From NCBI GenBank assembly GCA_032158295.1, contig CM063247.1, positions 21,318,358-21,382,357 of the forward strand: 64,000 nt of DNA, given 5' to 3'. The DNA comes from Pycnopodia helianthoides. Its lineage: Eukaryota > Echinodermata > Asteroidea > Forcipulatida > Asteriidae. The position numbers and the translations under genes were made by a program. Below the pieces are notes generated by a model. That model had not been told where the DNA came from. It worked only from the letters and a program-made list of their open reading frames with translations, and did no database searches. How positions within the stretch are numbered: the stretch's first letter is position 1; each line of letters opens with the position of its first letter. This document shows, in pieces, positions 12,801 through 25,500 of this stretch.

Positions 12801-15800
12801 GGTTGCAGGGTCAAGTCCCTCTCTAGTCAATTTTTTTTGTTAAACCCAACAGCATTTACACGTACATTCATACATGTAACTTCATACTAGTCCAGAAATA
12901 TCTATCTCATTTAAATTGTATCGCCGGTTTCTTCGGTCACTCTATTTTATACATGTTAAAGATGTAATGATTTGTATCCAATCAATTTTTACCGATATCG
13001 ATATGTGGTTAGCACTGCGTTAAAGGAAAATTACAGAATTGGTTTTTGCTAACAAAACAGTTGCTGACAGTGTAAGCACTTTATGTAATCCACTGTATAC
13101 ATAAACTGACAAACCTGTAGAAGTTTGAGATCGATCGGCCATCTGAAATCATATAGATTCAACAAATGAATAAAACGCTCACTGAGCGATAAACTCCAAT
13201 CGGAAAATTAGTTTATTCATTTCTCATCAAATATGGCATTTCAGACAGAAATATTTCAAGGGATGTTTTCTACTATCCTCATCGTTAGACCGTGTAAGTT
13301 TTATGTAAATCTGTGATAAAAAAGTATATTTTACAAGTTTCTTTCTTACCAATTCTGTAATGTTCCTTTAAAGTTGTAATGATTTGTATCCAATCAATTT
13401 CTACCGATATCGATATGTGGTTAGCACTGTGTTAAAATTGCTTTATGAGTCCTACCGAAGAAAAATCTACAGGCATACTACAAGCCCTGAATTCAGTGTC
13501 TACCTGCTGAGAAAACAAAGGAAACTGTCACCGTATTTTTTTTACCAAACGTCGCTTCCATCCATGTTTAGCGAGGTGACAGCGGGTACCAAGCGCATCT
13601 CTGGCCGCAGCATTTTTCTGTAACATTAGAATTGAAACAATTTGTTTCTGTTAATGGCCGATTGGGGATATTTGCTCTGTGTAGCTCTGTGTTTTTGAAA
13701 AAAATATTCATTTTGCTGTAGTTGATTTCAGAATCATTTATGCAAGAGATTTTGAAGTACACAAAACTGAAAATCCTAGCCATATACTTGTTCATGTAAT
13801 TACACAATTGTACACGAGCCCTGAGAAATCTGGGAAAACAATTCATGCGTGAGTTGTTTCTCAAATTCAAATGTTTTGGGGTGAAAAAAACCCCAATCCA
13901 TATTACTTCGAAGGAAATCCTCTCTCAGATTAGTTTATACTATCAACAGCTGCAGCGCTTCTCACTAAGAAAATTGTTGTGGTCGTTAGTTTTTTGGATT
14001 TGATACCAATCTATGACCCTACCTTTAAGTGCTGTTACTGGGTCCTGCATTGCCTACAGTTGTGCAGAGACGCAATGGTTTCCCATTCATCTGCAAAGTG
14101 GTGGACAAACTGTGACATCATCAGTACTAAAGATCTATTAACCCTCTTGCTGTCTGACCATTCAATACCATTCACTATGGTTTTGAATGATAGATAAACT
14201 ATGCCAGCCTGCAATATGATACCATGAGGGAATGCATGTACACAGTACACAGCTAGTTCTGTGCACAGTTGTGCCACCGTACACAACCTTGGCAGTCGAA
14301 TGGTTTCAAATGGTTGGTCAACTCACTGGAAAATGTTGCCAAGAGTCACTTCGACTGGGAGGGTTAAATAGTCTAAACAGTCTAAAAGCATAGCAAAATA
14401 TCTGCTGGGTATCGCTTCGAAAGCTACAATTTCTTCCTTACCCTTTCCCTCCCTATCAAAACCTGTGTGGTGTTTTTTTTAAATCTATTTGTCTTGCTTT
14501 TTGTACTGCTACAGCAACTAGGTGTTGAATTTAAATTAAAAAAAAAAGATTTGAATAATTTGGAAAATGGTGTCACAATTCAGCGGCAAGTTGATTTCTT
14601 GTTTTAACTTCTCACTCTTGTAACCCACAGGTTGGCCCATTGCAGGTAAAACTGTGCACTAAATATGTTTCCATGCATGAAATATTATGTGTTTTGCTTT
14701 TTCGCTGGTGCAATTTTTGTCTGCCGTTCTGTTGAACTTTTTGGCTTTACCATGTTTACCTATCAAAATGTCAGATGTTAGCTTACCAAACTTTAAACAC
14801 TACCACTGAGTCAACAAGAAGTGAATTTGGGCTTGTGTTTCCCATCATAATCAAAGTGATTTATAGTTTGATTTTAGTATCGAACCTACATCATAGGCAT
14901 ACTACCCAGTGGGTTAAGGGGAGGGGAACTGCCTGATTTTAGTATTGAACCTACATCATAGGCATACTACCCAGTGGGGCAGGGGGAAGGGGGACTGCCT
15001 GATTTTAGTATTGAACCTACATCATAGGCATACTACCCAGTGGGGCAGGGGGAAGGGGAACTGCCTGATTTTAGTATTGAACCTACATCATAGGCATACT
15101 ACCCAGTGGGGCAGGGGGAAGGGGAACTGCCTGATTTTAGTATTGAACCTACATCATAGGCATACTACCCAGTGGGGTAGGGGGAAGAGGAACTGCCTGA
15201 TTTTAGTATTGAACCTACATCATAGGCATACTACCCAGTGGGGTAGGGGGAAGGGGAACTGCCTGATTTTAGTATTGAACCTACAGTATTGAACTGCCCT
15301 CCAAAATTTTGGGTAAAAGAATGGTTAAGAACTGAAGTTATTGCCTTATGTAGATAGGCAATCAAGCTTCAAATTATTTTGTGAACAATTTATTTGTGTT
15401 AATCTTTTTTGGGGGTTCCGAGCATGAACACAATTCCTCATTTTGATTAATTGTATTCCCATCTTTTATTTGCTTTTTCCACTCGTCAATATGTTTGTAT
15501 ATTACACACTTTGTGATAACTTGTAAGCCAATTGTTTTGATTTGCCTCTTAACTTTTTAGGTAGATTTAGTTACAAGTACATGTGCACATCCTGGGAATG
15601 GCACAGTGTGTGTGCTTTATTATGCCTTGTTTATTTCGTATTGCTTCCTTTAGATATAAGTATTAAGATTTTAGTTGTTCAAATTAGCCTTTTGTCATGA
15701 CCTTTCAAGCATGTGATTGCAAGTCCAACCTAAAGCATTGCTCCAGAGGTAGACATTTGTTTCTACATTATTATTATGTATTTCTGGTAATGAAACCAAG

Positions 15801-18800
15801 GATGCCTCATAAGTGAGCTTAATCACTGTAGCTCACAAGCCTGAGGAAACCTGTTAACAAGGGTGCTTGCTATGTGATCCAGAAACACAGGGGTTAACCC
15901 CTACTCTTCCACGATAAGTGTTCTGGGTTCTTTAACATGCACTAAAACTCCTGCTATGGCTTATTGTCCCATCCGAAAGACAAAGCAATTATGGTAGAAT
16001 ATCTTGCTCAAGGACTCAAGTGCCATGACCAGGACTCGAACCCACACTCTGCTGATGAGAAACACCAGGGTCCAATTTCATAACTCTGCTTACTGCGGAA
16101 TTCTGCGCTTACCGAGTCCTGTACAGCACACAATTCTATGGGCCGTAAGAGCAGAATTTCACGCTAAGTAGAGTCATGAAATTGGGCCAAGATGCTTGAG
16201 TCTATATCATGCCACAGTGTACAAGTCATTGTGAATATTGGATTGCTTTTAAATCAACTTTTTCATATATATAATATTACCAATCAAACCCATGTGTAAC
16301 AAGCACTGTATTGACCTCTTGCAAAATGTGCAGCGAACTTACACGCACCTATCCTGAGTTAACTCCCAAAATGGTGGAAACGGTATGAGGCGCATTTTGC
16401 TCATCGTTTCCAAAGTCTGCCACGGTATGCCCAGCAGTTCTGAGTCCTGTCGAATTAAAAATCAACAGGCTTTGCTATTTGGGCTTAAACCCATGACCTC
16501 TTCATTCTAGAGCAATTGGTCCGGTGATGAGCAGCCAGCTTGAATCCTATACAAAGTACAGCAAAATAGTTATTTTAAGAAACTTGTGTTATTTACAGGT
16601 TCCACCAGATAAACTCTTGAGGCTACTCTGCTTGTTGTCACTCACACAAAACGGTATGTATTTATGACCCTCGTAGTACTCCACTTATTTTTTATGGCAC
16701 CCCAAAAAATTGTGAGACTACCAACATTAGGGCTAGATAGCTCAGTTGGTTGAGAGCTGGCACATTAATCCAGAGGGGTCGCAGGTTCAAATCCCACTCT
16801 AGTCATTTTGTTTGTGTTCAACCCAAATTTGCTTATTTTTAGTTTTCTTTTTTTCTGAATGTTTGAACTAATGTTTGTTTTTTTGTAGTTTAGTATATTT
16901 GTTCTTACAACCAGATGTTTTGATTATTCCCCAGGGCTTTCCAGCAGGGACTATCAAACCCTCCAGACTCACTTCCTACAGAGCCACGGCCACAAGCATC
17001 TACTGACGTTTTCCAACCTACGTAAGCTCGGTATGTACACCGAGCAGCCGTCCGTGGAGGTCAGTAAACTGACCGTGACCGACGTGAAGACTAAGATCAC
17101 GGACAAGGCGCTGATGAAGAAGACTGCATTCCGAATGCTGTGCAAGAAACTCAACCTGGTAAGTAAAAGGATCATGTTGATTGATATACTACTGCCAGCA
17201 GCCAAACTCTAATGCTTCACCGATCAAGAACAACTTGAATACTTCCAGCCCAAATATGCATCCCTCATAAAGCGCTACGTAAGCAGCATCACCACCGGCA
17301 GTCAAGTCTTCTCCTGAAGCCGAGCAGAGTATACTGTTTTCGAAACTCCGATACCACCCTGGCTCTTTTCAGAGCCAACACTCCCACAAAAGAGATCTGA
17401 TACATGGTTGTACCCGCAAGTTTATCATTTATTTATAGTTACTTCTTATTTTTCACACCATGCAAAGCTTCAAACACCACTTACACTACTGTTTGTTATT
17501 CTTTGTTCGGTCAATGACAAGAATGCAACTTGCCAGCAGTGGAACATGTAAACAGTAACTTCAAACGAGGTGTACGCTGTAAATTTAGCAGAGAGGTTTA
17601 AAAGAAAACGGGGAGAGGCTTGTAGAGACGGAGAGACAAGGAATGAGAAGTGGAGGGGTTGGAGAGGTGGGCAAGAATCAAAACTAAGACAACCAGGGCC
17701 CCCAGGGAAAACAGTTCTTTGATAACTGATGGGGCTTTATCTACAGGCATCCGGAAATGATTATCAGTATTTATTTCCAGACAGGTTATTTGAAGTTTTG
17801 AGACCCATTTATGTAGCACCTTATAAGGGTTTATAAGTTTCTTCAGTGCATTCAGCAGCCACTGCCAGAAACACCAGGGTAAACCCCCTCTCTTAGTGTC
17901 AAGTGAAACTGGGTTCTTTTATGTGCATTACACAACATACTCGTACCCACGCTCTGCTGATCAGAAACACCAGAACTTGAGTCCAGTGCGCTTGACTGCT
18001 CGGCCACGACATGCCACACATTTGCAAAGCAGATAAATTTGCAGCGCACACAAATTTCCTCTCCAAGCTCTGTTTAATTTTTCTCTGTTAAATTTCTAGG
18101 TTCCCAAGTCAGGAGACGTGAATCTCCGCAACCCGGAGGATATGTCTTACGTATTCAGCGGAGCCTTCACTCCACTCACATGTAAACTGGTTGAGCAGGT
18201 AGGGCTTCAATAAGGCAATCAAAGTGTGTTGAAGAGGTTTTAAACTAGTTTTTTTAATACGTTGAGGCCTGGTTCTTGATCTTGGACAAAGTCGAGGTGA
18301 AATTATCAAGAACAGGTCTCAATGTGTATTTAACAACTAGTTTACAACCGATTCAGCACACTTTGATTCCCATTCATAAATACACTTTGATTCCCATTCA
18401 GAAAAAATTGACAGTTTAGCCTCAGCTTCCCTTGACTCTGAGATGAATTTCTATGCATGTGTTGTGCGCTGATTAGCTCCTGGAAGTTTCAAACTTGCGC
18501 AAGCCAAATATGCAACCAACCAACTTCAATCTTCTGTTAGAGCCAAATTTTGACTCAATGATCACTTCTAACTGTGTTTATATCAAACGTTTAAACATGG
18601 TCACGTGATCTCCTCTCGACCAATCAGAATGGTTAAACTGTCCGAAGCATCTATGAATGAATTTTCATAATGGTGCTGCCATCTTGTTTTTACAACATTT
18701 ACATAATTGTGCTGTAATTAAAATGAGGCTAACAAAATTAGGCTGAGGTTTTTTTTTTAGTGAGAATTAGTATAAAAATAATGAACATTAATGGAATGCA

Positions 18801-19485
18801 ATTGTGAGAATATGTTCATGAGTTGAAATATTGAACATACTTCATCTCACTGTCAAGGAATGAAAAAATGAACGATCTCAAAGCATGCATTATTTTTGCT
18901 TTATATGAAATCTAAGTTGATCTTTGTCACTTAGTTTATAACACACGCCATAATACTGGTTCTGTATTCTGGTTGGCTGAAACATGGTCACGTGGGGTTC
19001 ATGAGATTTGCACCACTGTGAGTTAAACACGCGTCCAGACATCGCGGGGGCGTAATTTGGCGGGAATTAGTTCCCCGAAACAGGCAGTATACTAAAAATG
19101 TTTGATTGCTTACAGAGCTCTCTGATGATGTGAGCAGTGCACAGCAAGTAAAACTTTGAATCTAAGGGAAACTATAAAGAGGTCCTTAAATTGTTGACTT
19201 GCTTATGGTTCTCATGAGTTCATTTTTTCATTCAAACTGATATTTATTTCCATACTTCATGAAAACAGAGTACAAACAATGTTTTTAAGGAATAATCAAT
19301 GAACAAGGCTATTTAATGAGGGTGAGAAAAATAAATAAATAGAGTATGGAGGCATCATCTGGAAGCCGAGGCTTATGTAGGGATGCCTGGGGACAGACAA
19401 TAAACGGGGACAAGAACGAACGGACAGACAAATAGAATAAAGACAGACATGATGAAGACAACAATGATGAGAATACTATTTGCAC

Positions 19486-19520
<35 letters not shown>

Positions 19521-22500
19521 CGATAATAACAATAATAATAAGAAATCGAGTAATAGTAAAAAAGCGTTTGCTGACAACTTAAGCAAAAGTAAAATGAGAG
19601 TGAGAAGGCAAACTATGTCAAATACTGGGAGAGGAGAGCTCTTTTATAAGTGCGTTTAAATCGACCCACAGATGATTGTGATCTAATCGACTGGCTTAAA
19701 CCATTCCAAAGACGCGGCCCAAAGAAACGAAGTGTTTTTAAGTGGAATGATGAGCGGGTGAATGGCACATAAAGGTGTGATTTGTTATGTGATCTGGTAG
19801 AATACCCATGAGTGTCACGGACAGAGGTAAAGAATGAACAAAAGAAGGTGGGTAAAAGGTTGTGGGTAAATTTGTACATGAAGATACCCGTATGAAGTTT
19901 ATTAATTTCTGCAAGTGCTAGTGAGTGTAACTGTGCGAAAAGAGGTGCGGTGTGCTCTCGGGGATGCGATAAGGTGCATATCCTGATGGCCCTTTTTTGG
20001 GTGGTTATTAGTGAATGGAGTTTGTTTTTAGAAACTTGTGCCCAGATGATATTACAATAGTTAAGATATGGAAGAATGAGGGTATTATAAAGTAATACCA
20101 AAGATTTGGGAGGAAGAAAAGCACGAAGTCTAGACATAACACCAGTGTTGCGGGAAATGGTTTTAGTAATGGAAGAGATGTGTTCAGACCAGGAGAGTTG
20201 ATCATCAATAATGACACCTAGAAAGTTTGTGGAGTGAACTTGAAGGATAGGATTATTGTCGATACGAAGAATAGGAATATCTTCTGAGAGATGAGAGGAT
20301 TTACTGAAGAGCATGAACTTAGTTTTGTGTTCATTGAGGGAAAGTTTGTTGGCTTTAAACCAGGAAGAGACTTTAAGAAGTTCGGCATTCATAATATTTA
20401 AGAAATTAGCCGGATTGGAGTCAGAGAAAGCAATAGTTGTGTCATCTGCAAATAGCGTAAAAGACAGAAGGGAAGAAGAAGAATGCAGATCATTAATATA
20501 AAGCAGAAAGAGGAGTGGGCCAAGAATAAAACCCTGTGGAACACCATGATGAATTTCTTGCCAAGGAGAGTTGTGATTTTTAAAAGAAGTGAACTGTTGT
20601 CTATTGTCAAGATACGAAGAAAGCCATTCGAGAGCAACACCTCTTATGCCGTAGAAATTAAGTTTGTCAAGGAGAATGGAGTGATCAATGGTGTCAAATG
20701 CTTTCGAAAGATCAACAAAGACACTGACAGTGCTCAATTTATTATTTAGAGCAGTGGACACTTTATCAACAAATTGAATAAGCGCCATGTCTGTAGAGTG
20801 TTTAGCTCGAAACCCGTACTGAGAGTCAGAAAGAAGATGGAAGCGAGAAATAAAATGATTGAGTCTGTTGTAGAAAAGTCTCTCAAGAATTTTAGAAAAG
20901 CAAGGGAGAATGGAGATAGGTCTGTAATTGCTGATGTTATGTTTATCACCATTTTTGAAGACGGGAATGACTTTAGCAACCTTTAGATTAGAAGGAAAGG
21001 AACCAGTAGTAAAAGTAAGGTTGAATATGTAAGCAAGAGGGCGAGATATAAAGGAAATGACAGATTTAATCACAGAAGAATTTATGCCATCGAATCCGCA
21101 GCTGGAGCTGCTTTTTAAATCATTGCTGATTTTAATGACTTCGAGAAAGTTAGTAGGAGTCAGAAAAAAAGAAAAGCTGTTCGGGTTATGAAGAAAGTCT
21201 CTATAGTGTGAATTAGTACTAGGGATGTTATTAGCCAACGAAGCACCAATGTTAGAGAAATGTGTGTTAAACGAGTTGGCGATTTCAGGAGGGTCTCGTA
21301 GAGTTTCTTCGCCGTTGGTGAATTCACAAGGGAGGTCAGCCTTTTTATTTTTGCCCAGAATGCTGTTAATTTCGCGCCAGATATTTTTAAAGCTTGTTTT
21401 GTTGTGATCCAGCTTCTGGGCAAAGTAATTCTTTTTAGCAGCACGAATGACTGAGGTGAGACGATTACGGTAATCCTTATACAGACGCTCATTAGCAGCA
21501 CTTGGATTACGTAAGAAACGCCTGTACAACCTGTTTTTGTGATCAGCAGAGTTGGCAATAGAGTGATTAATCCACGGCTGATTTCTCACAGAACGACCCC
21601 TAGATTTGACTGAAAAGGGGAAATGAAGATTGTAAAGAGAGTTAAAGGTAGAAAGAAAAGCATTGTAGGCAGAATCGGCTTGGTCCGCCGCATAGACTTC
21701 GCCCCAGTCCAAATTGACAATGTCTGCAGTGAAAGAACGGATTGTAGTTGCATTAATGTCCCTTGTGACATAGGTATTTCGAGCAGAGGCCGAGTTGTCA
21801 AGACAAAAGGGAGTCACCTGAAAAAGTGGTAGGTGATCGGTGATATCCGAATAAAGGATCCCTGCAGACATATCCTGATCATTGTTAGTAAGAATGTTGT
21901 CTATTAGAGTGGCACTGTGAGGGGTGATACGGGTCGGTTTGTCAAACAAAGGGCGGAAGCCATAAGCGTAAAAGGTATTCACAAAATCATCTGTAGGTCG
22001 ATGGTTAGAGCAATTAAGTAAATTTAGATTGAAGTCTCCCATTATGTAACAAAGCTTGTTTTCGTTGGTGACAGTATTGAGACAAGAATCAAATGACCTG
22101 TTAAAATTATCCGGGGAAGCCGCAGGAGCCCTGTAGACATTACCGACAATCAAATTAACAGCGTGGACTCGTTCAATTTCTATGAAGACACATTCAAAAT
22201 CTTCACAAGATGACATGAGGTCCTCACGAACGTGGAAATTAAGCGAGTTTCTCACAAACACGGCAGCTCCTCCCCCTGTTTTATCGGAACGAGAGGAATG
22301 AATGAGTTGGTAATTGTCCATGTGGACATATTGAGGAGGAGCTTCTTTAAACCACGTTTCTGTAAAGCCGTAGATAGAAAAAGAATGATTGAGTGATAGC
22401 ACGAAGTCATGAATATCGTAAAAATGTCTACAGAGGCTCCTGGAGTTCATATAAAAAATTGAGAAATTATCGGGAGTAGAAACATTTAGATTACAAAAAT

Positions 22501-25500
22501 CATTGCGATCAAAGTAAGAACAGGTATTGTAGCTAGCATCGTCAGCAACAAATGAGTTATCGGTGGTTAAATTAGCAAACATTAAAGCAAACAAAAACAG
22601 AAACAACAGAAAACTTAGTCGCAAATGAAGTACGAACAAAGGAGATGGAGTATCAATGAACGTACATCAAATTACATGGAGCACAGAAAGAAAAAAAAAA
22701 TGAACAAATATAAATTCTCATAATTACAAGGAAACACACAAGTAAATTCATTTAATAAGACATTATTTCATGAATCCATCCATGTGTCTCCCCACAACCA
22801 TGAGAACCTATATAAAAATAGTAAAATATATAAGAAATGAAGACAATTAACTAAATAAGTAACTTATAAAGCTCAAAATAAAATAAAATAAAATGCAGAA
22901 AGGAAATCGAGCATATGCAAGCAAGAAAAGCAAAAAATATACATGTTAGATCACACTCAAATAAATGAGTACAATTCTGGCAATGGAACCTCAAACAAAC
23001 AACTGAGTTTAAACAAAGCTGTCCAATGGAGAACCAAATGAAAGTGATAATTACTAGCAACATGGAGGTAGCAAGCACAATGTTATCCGGTAGGTGAAGC
23101 AAGCAAAGAAATGAAATGTTGATGAAGGTGTAATGCGATGGAAGCGTGATGAAAAGAGTCTGGCGTTGCTACGGGTACGGGCAGGGGGGAGTATCAAACT
23201 CGGTAGAATGCAGCGAGACCCCCTGTGTTGGTCCGCCACTTGCCAGCCACAAACCTGTACTTGTGCCCTTCCTTGTAGGCCTTGGACACCTCCAAACTCC
23301 AACGGCGTTTCTCTTGCAGATCTTGCCGGGTCAGATCCTCGGTGCAAAAGTAGGGGGTGTCGGCCAAGACCTGTCGCTGTTGACGAAGAATGGTAACTTT
23401 GTCCTGGTAGCAGTTAAGTTTAAACAAGAGATGTTGTGGACGACCCGGTGTTTTGGGACCATCCCAATGGGCTCTTTCAAGCTTGACGTCATGGAGGCCA
23501 AACTTGTCCTTTAGCATCTGCTTGCAGAGGTCCAGGCAGTCTTCGTCCTTGTTTTGAGGGAATCCAATCACTCGGATGTTGCTCCGACGGCTAAACCGCT
23601 CCAACTTGTTAAGTTTTTCAGCATGTTCAGCTAACTGCTGTTCAGCTTGAGCCCATTTGGTAGCCATTTTCTCAAGCTCATTGATCTTCGATTCAAGTTC
23701 ATCCACGCGTTTAGATTGGTACTCAATGGCTGTGTTGAAGTTTGCCTCAATGCTGTCGATGCACCTATTAAGGTCGACTTGTCCCCGACGGATCTCTTGC
23801 AGGGCACCCCGGACAAACTGCTGGAAGTCCCCATGGGGTTCCAGGGGCTCAGTGGAGGGGCCCGACTGGGGTGACAAAATGGGTGCCTCTCGATCCGGTG
23901 ATGTAGACTTTGGCAATTTTCTTCGTCCACCAGGCATTATTGGTTCTGGATGTTGGCTCAGGCTGTTCGATGATGTTATTTAACAAGATTGGATGGGTTC
24001 AGCAGGTCGGAAGGTAGGATTTTGAGCTTAAAACATGAAATTTCTGAGAGCTCAGTGTAAGTGCGTCCACACGTTATCGCATCATCGCATCATCGCATCA
24101 TCGAGTTAACTCTTGAATTAAAACAATTCAGTTATTTTTGTTAACATTTTTCTCCATGTTTTGGACTGAGGTGTGTTATAAAACACATAATTTATGGACT
24201 TGCATATTTTGGTCACTGATGCATGTCTCTCCCCACAACCTCCCCCCCCCCCCCCCGAGCCTGTGAGTGACCAGAAGAGGGTCCTCAATGCCAGTCCATA
24301 TATGTGTATATTAAATATTACCAGTACTCTACAAACTTGTGTATGCTGGGCAGTTTCCTCCTCTTTGTTTTGCGAAAACAAAGTTTAACATCAGAATAAG
24401 GTAGAATCTCTAGAGTATTGCAAAACACTGATCAATCTGTAGCCATCAAGTGTGTAGTTGATGACAAATAGCTGAGTAATTTTCTTCATGGCGTGTCGTG
24501 GCTGAGCAGTCAAGTGCACCGGACTCAAGCTCTGGTGTTTCTGATCAGCAGAGTGTGGGTTCGAGCCCCTATCTTGACACGTGTGTCCTTAAGCAAGACA
24601 CTTCACCATTATTACTTCGTCCTTCGGATGGGATGTAAAGCTGTACAGGTCCCGTGCATTGTGTAATGCACGTAAAAGAACCCAGTGCACTTTTCGTTAA
24701 GAGAAGGGCTTCGCCCCAGTGTTTTCTGATATGGTCGGCTGCAGATTGTGCCACAGCACCTTGTAAACCATTACATGGTGCTATGTGAATAAATGTGTCT
24801 TTTATTTTGAACATAGCTCTGCATACTTTGTAAAAGAAAAACAAATTGAGCACTTTGAGACACCCTCATATTATTATTTTATCTTCCAGGTTTTAGCTAA
24901 AGGAGGTTGGGCGGGGTTAGATGACATCACTAAGCTGCTACCAGGACCAGCATTTGCTGAACACAAGGCACAATCAGTCAAAGGTACAACTGTTAAGATG
25001 CCATCTTGGCTTTCAAGTCAAATCCATAATAATCTGTGATGATAAACTTAGAACTTTTCACCGAAATCAGACAATTAGATTTTGAAAAAACAAATTTCAA
25101 ATCAAGTACAAATTGTATTCATCAAGAATACAAAATGCTGTTTTTATACTTTGTATATCAATGGTGAGTACATGTAAATGTTTTGATAAAACTTGTTAAA
25201 TTTAAATCTGTAGCTTGTTCTGTTTTTGCTTACTGTTTTTCTGTCAAGACAGCAGGTGGCGGTAATGCACTGCTATTTAACGAATAATTCATTCACATGT
25301 GTAACAATAGTTTCAAATTATCTCATTATCAATGACACTCAACCCTTTAATACTAATAAACAAATCACTTCAGATGACTCATAGACTGGTTGTGCAGGTC
25401 CCCATCGCTGAGGGTCAAACGATTGAAACGTGCTCAGCCGTTCATTTAAACTCATTAGATTATTGAATTCATTTATTGTAAAGCGTTACTGCTTTTTATC

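Larger units (their letters stand above)
19320..24000 (-). mobile_element. Near-complete non-LTR retrotransposon (LINE) antisense in a VPS33B intron
   Basis: Read on the minus strand: ORF1 (23937-23194), a 554-base spacer, ORF2 (22639-19613) with endonuclease and reverse transcriptase, then a 3' region with an (ATT)n run (19488-19520) and an (ATTT)n-like end near 19325-19340. Two intact frames argue for a recent insertion. The ORF2 type fits the CR1/L2 superfamily; the ORF1 resembles L1-type ORF1p. The outer ends are approximate because no clear target duplication was identified. Confidence 0.85.

Noticed and set aside
14945..15292. 115-residue frame NLHHRHTTQWGRGKG repeats
   Set aside because: The 66-bp unit is divisible by three, so the frame stays open; it is intronic repeat sequence.
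23146..23983. Plus-strand frames over the LINE ORF1
   Set aside because: Shadows of the minus-strand ORF1, whose coiled coil and RRM-like motif are recognisable.
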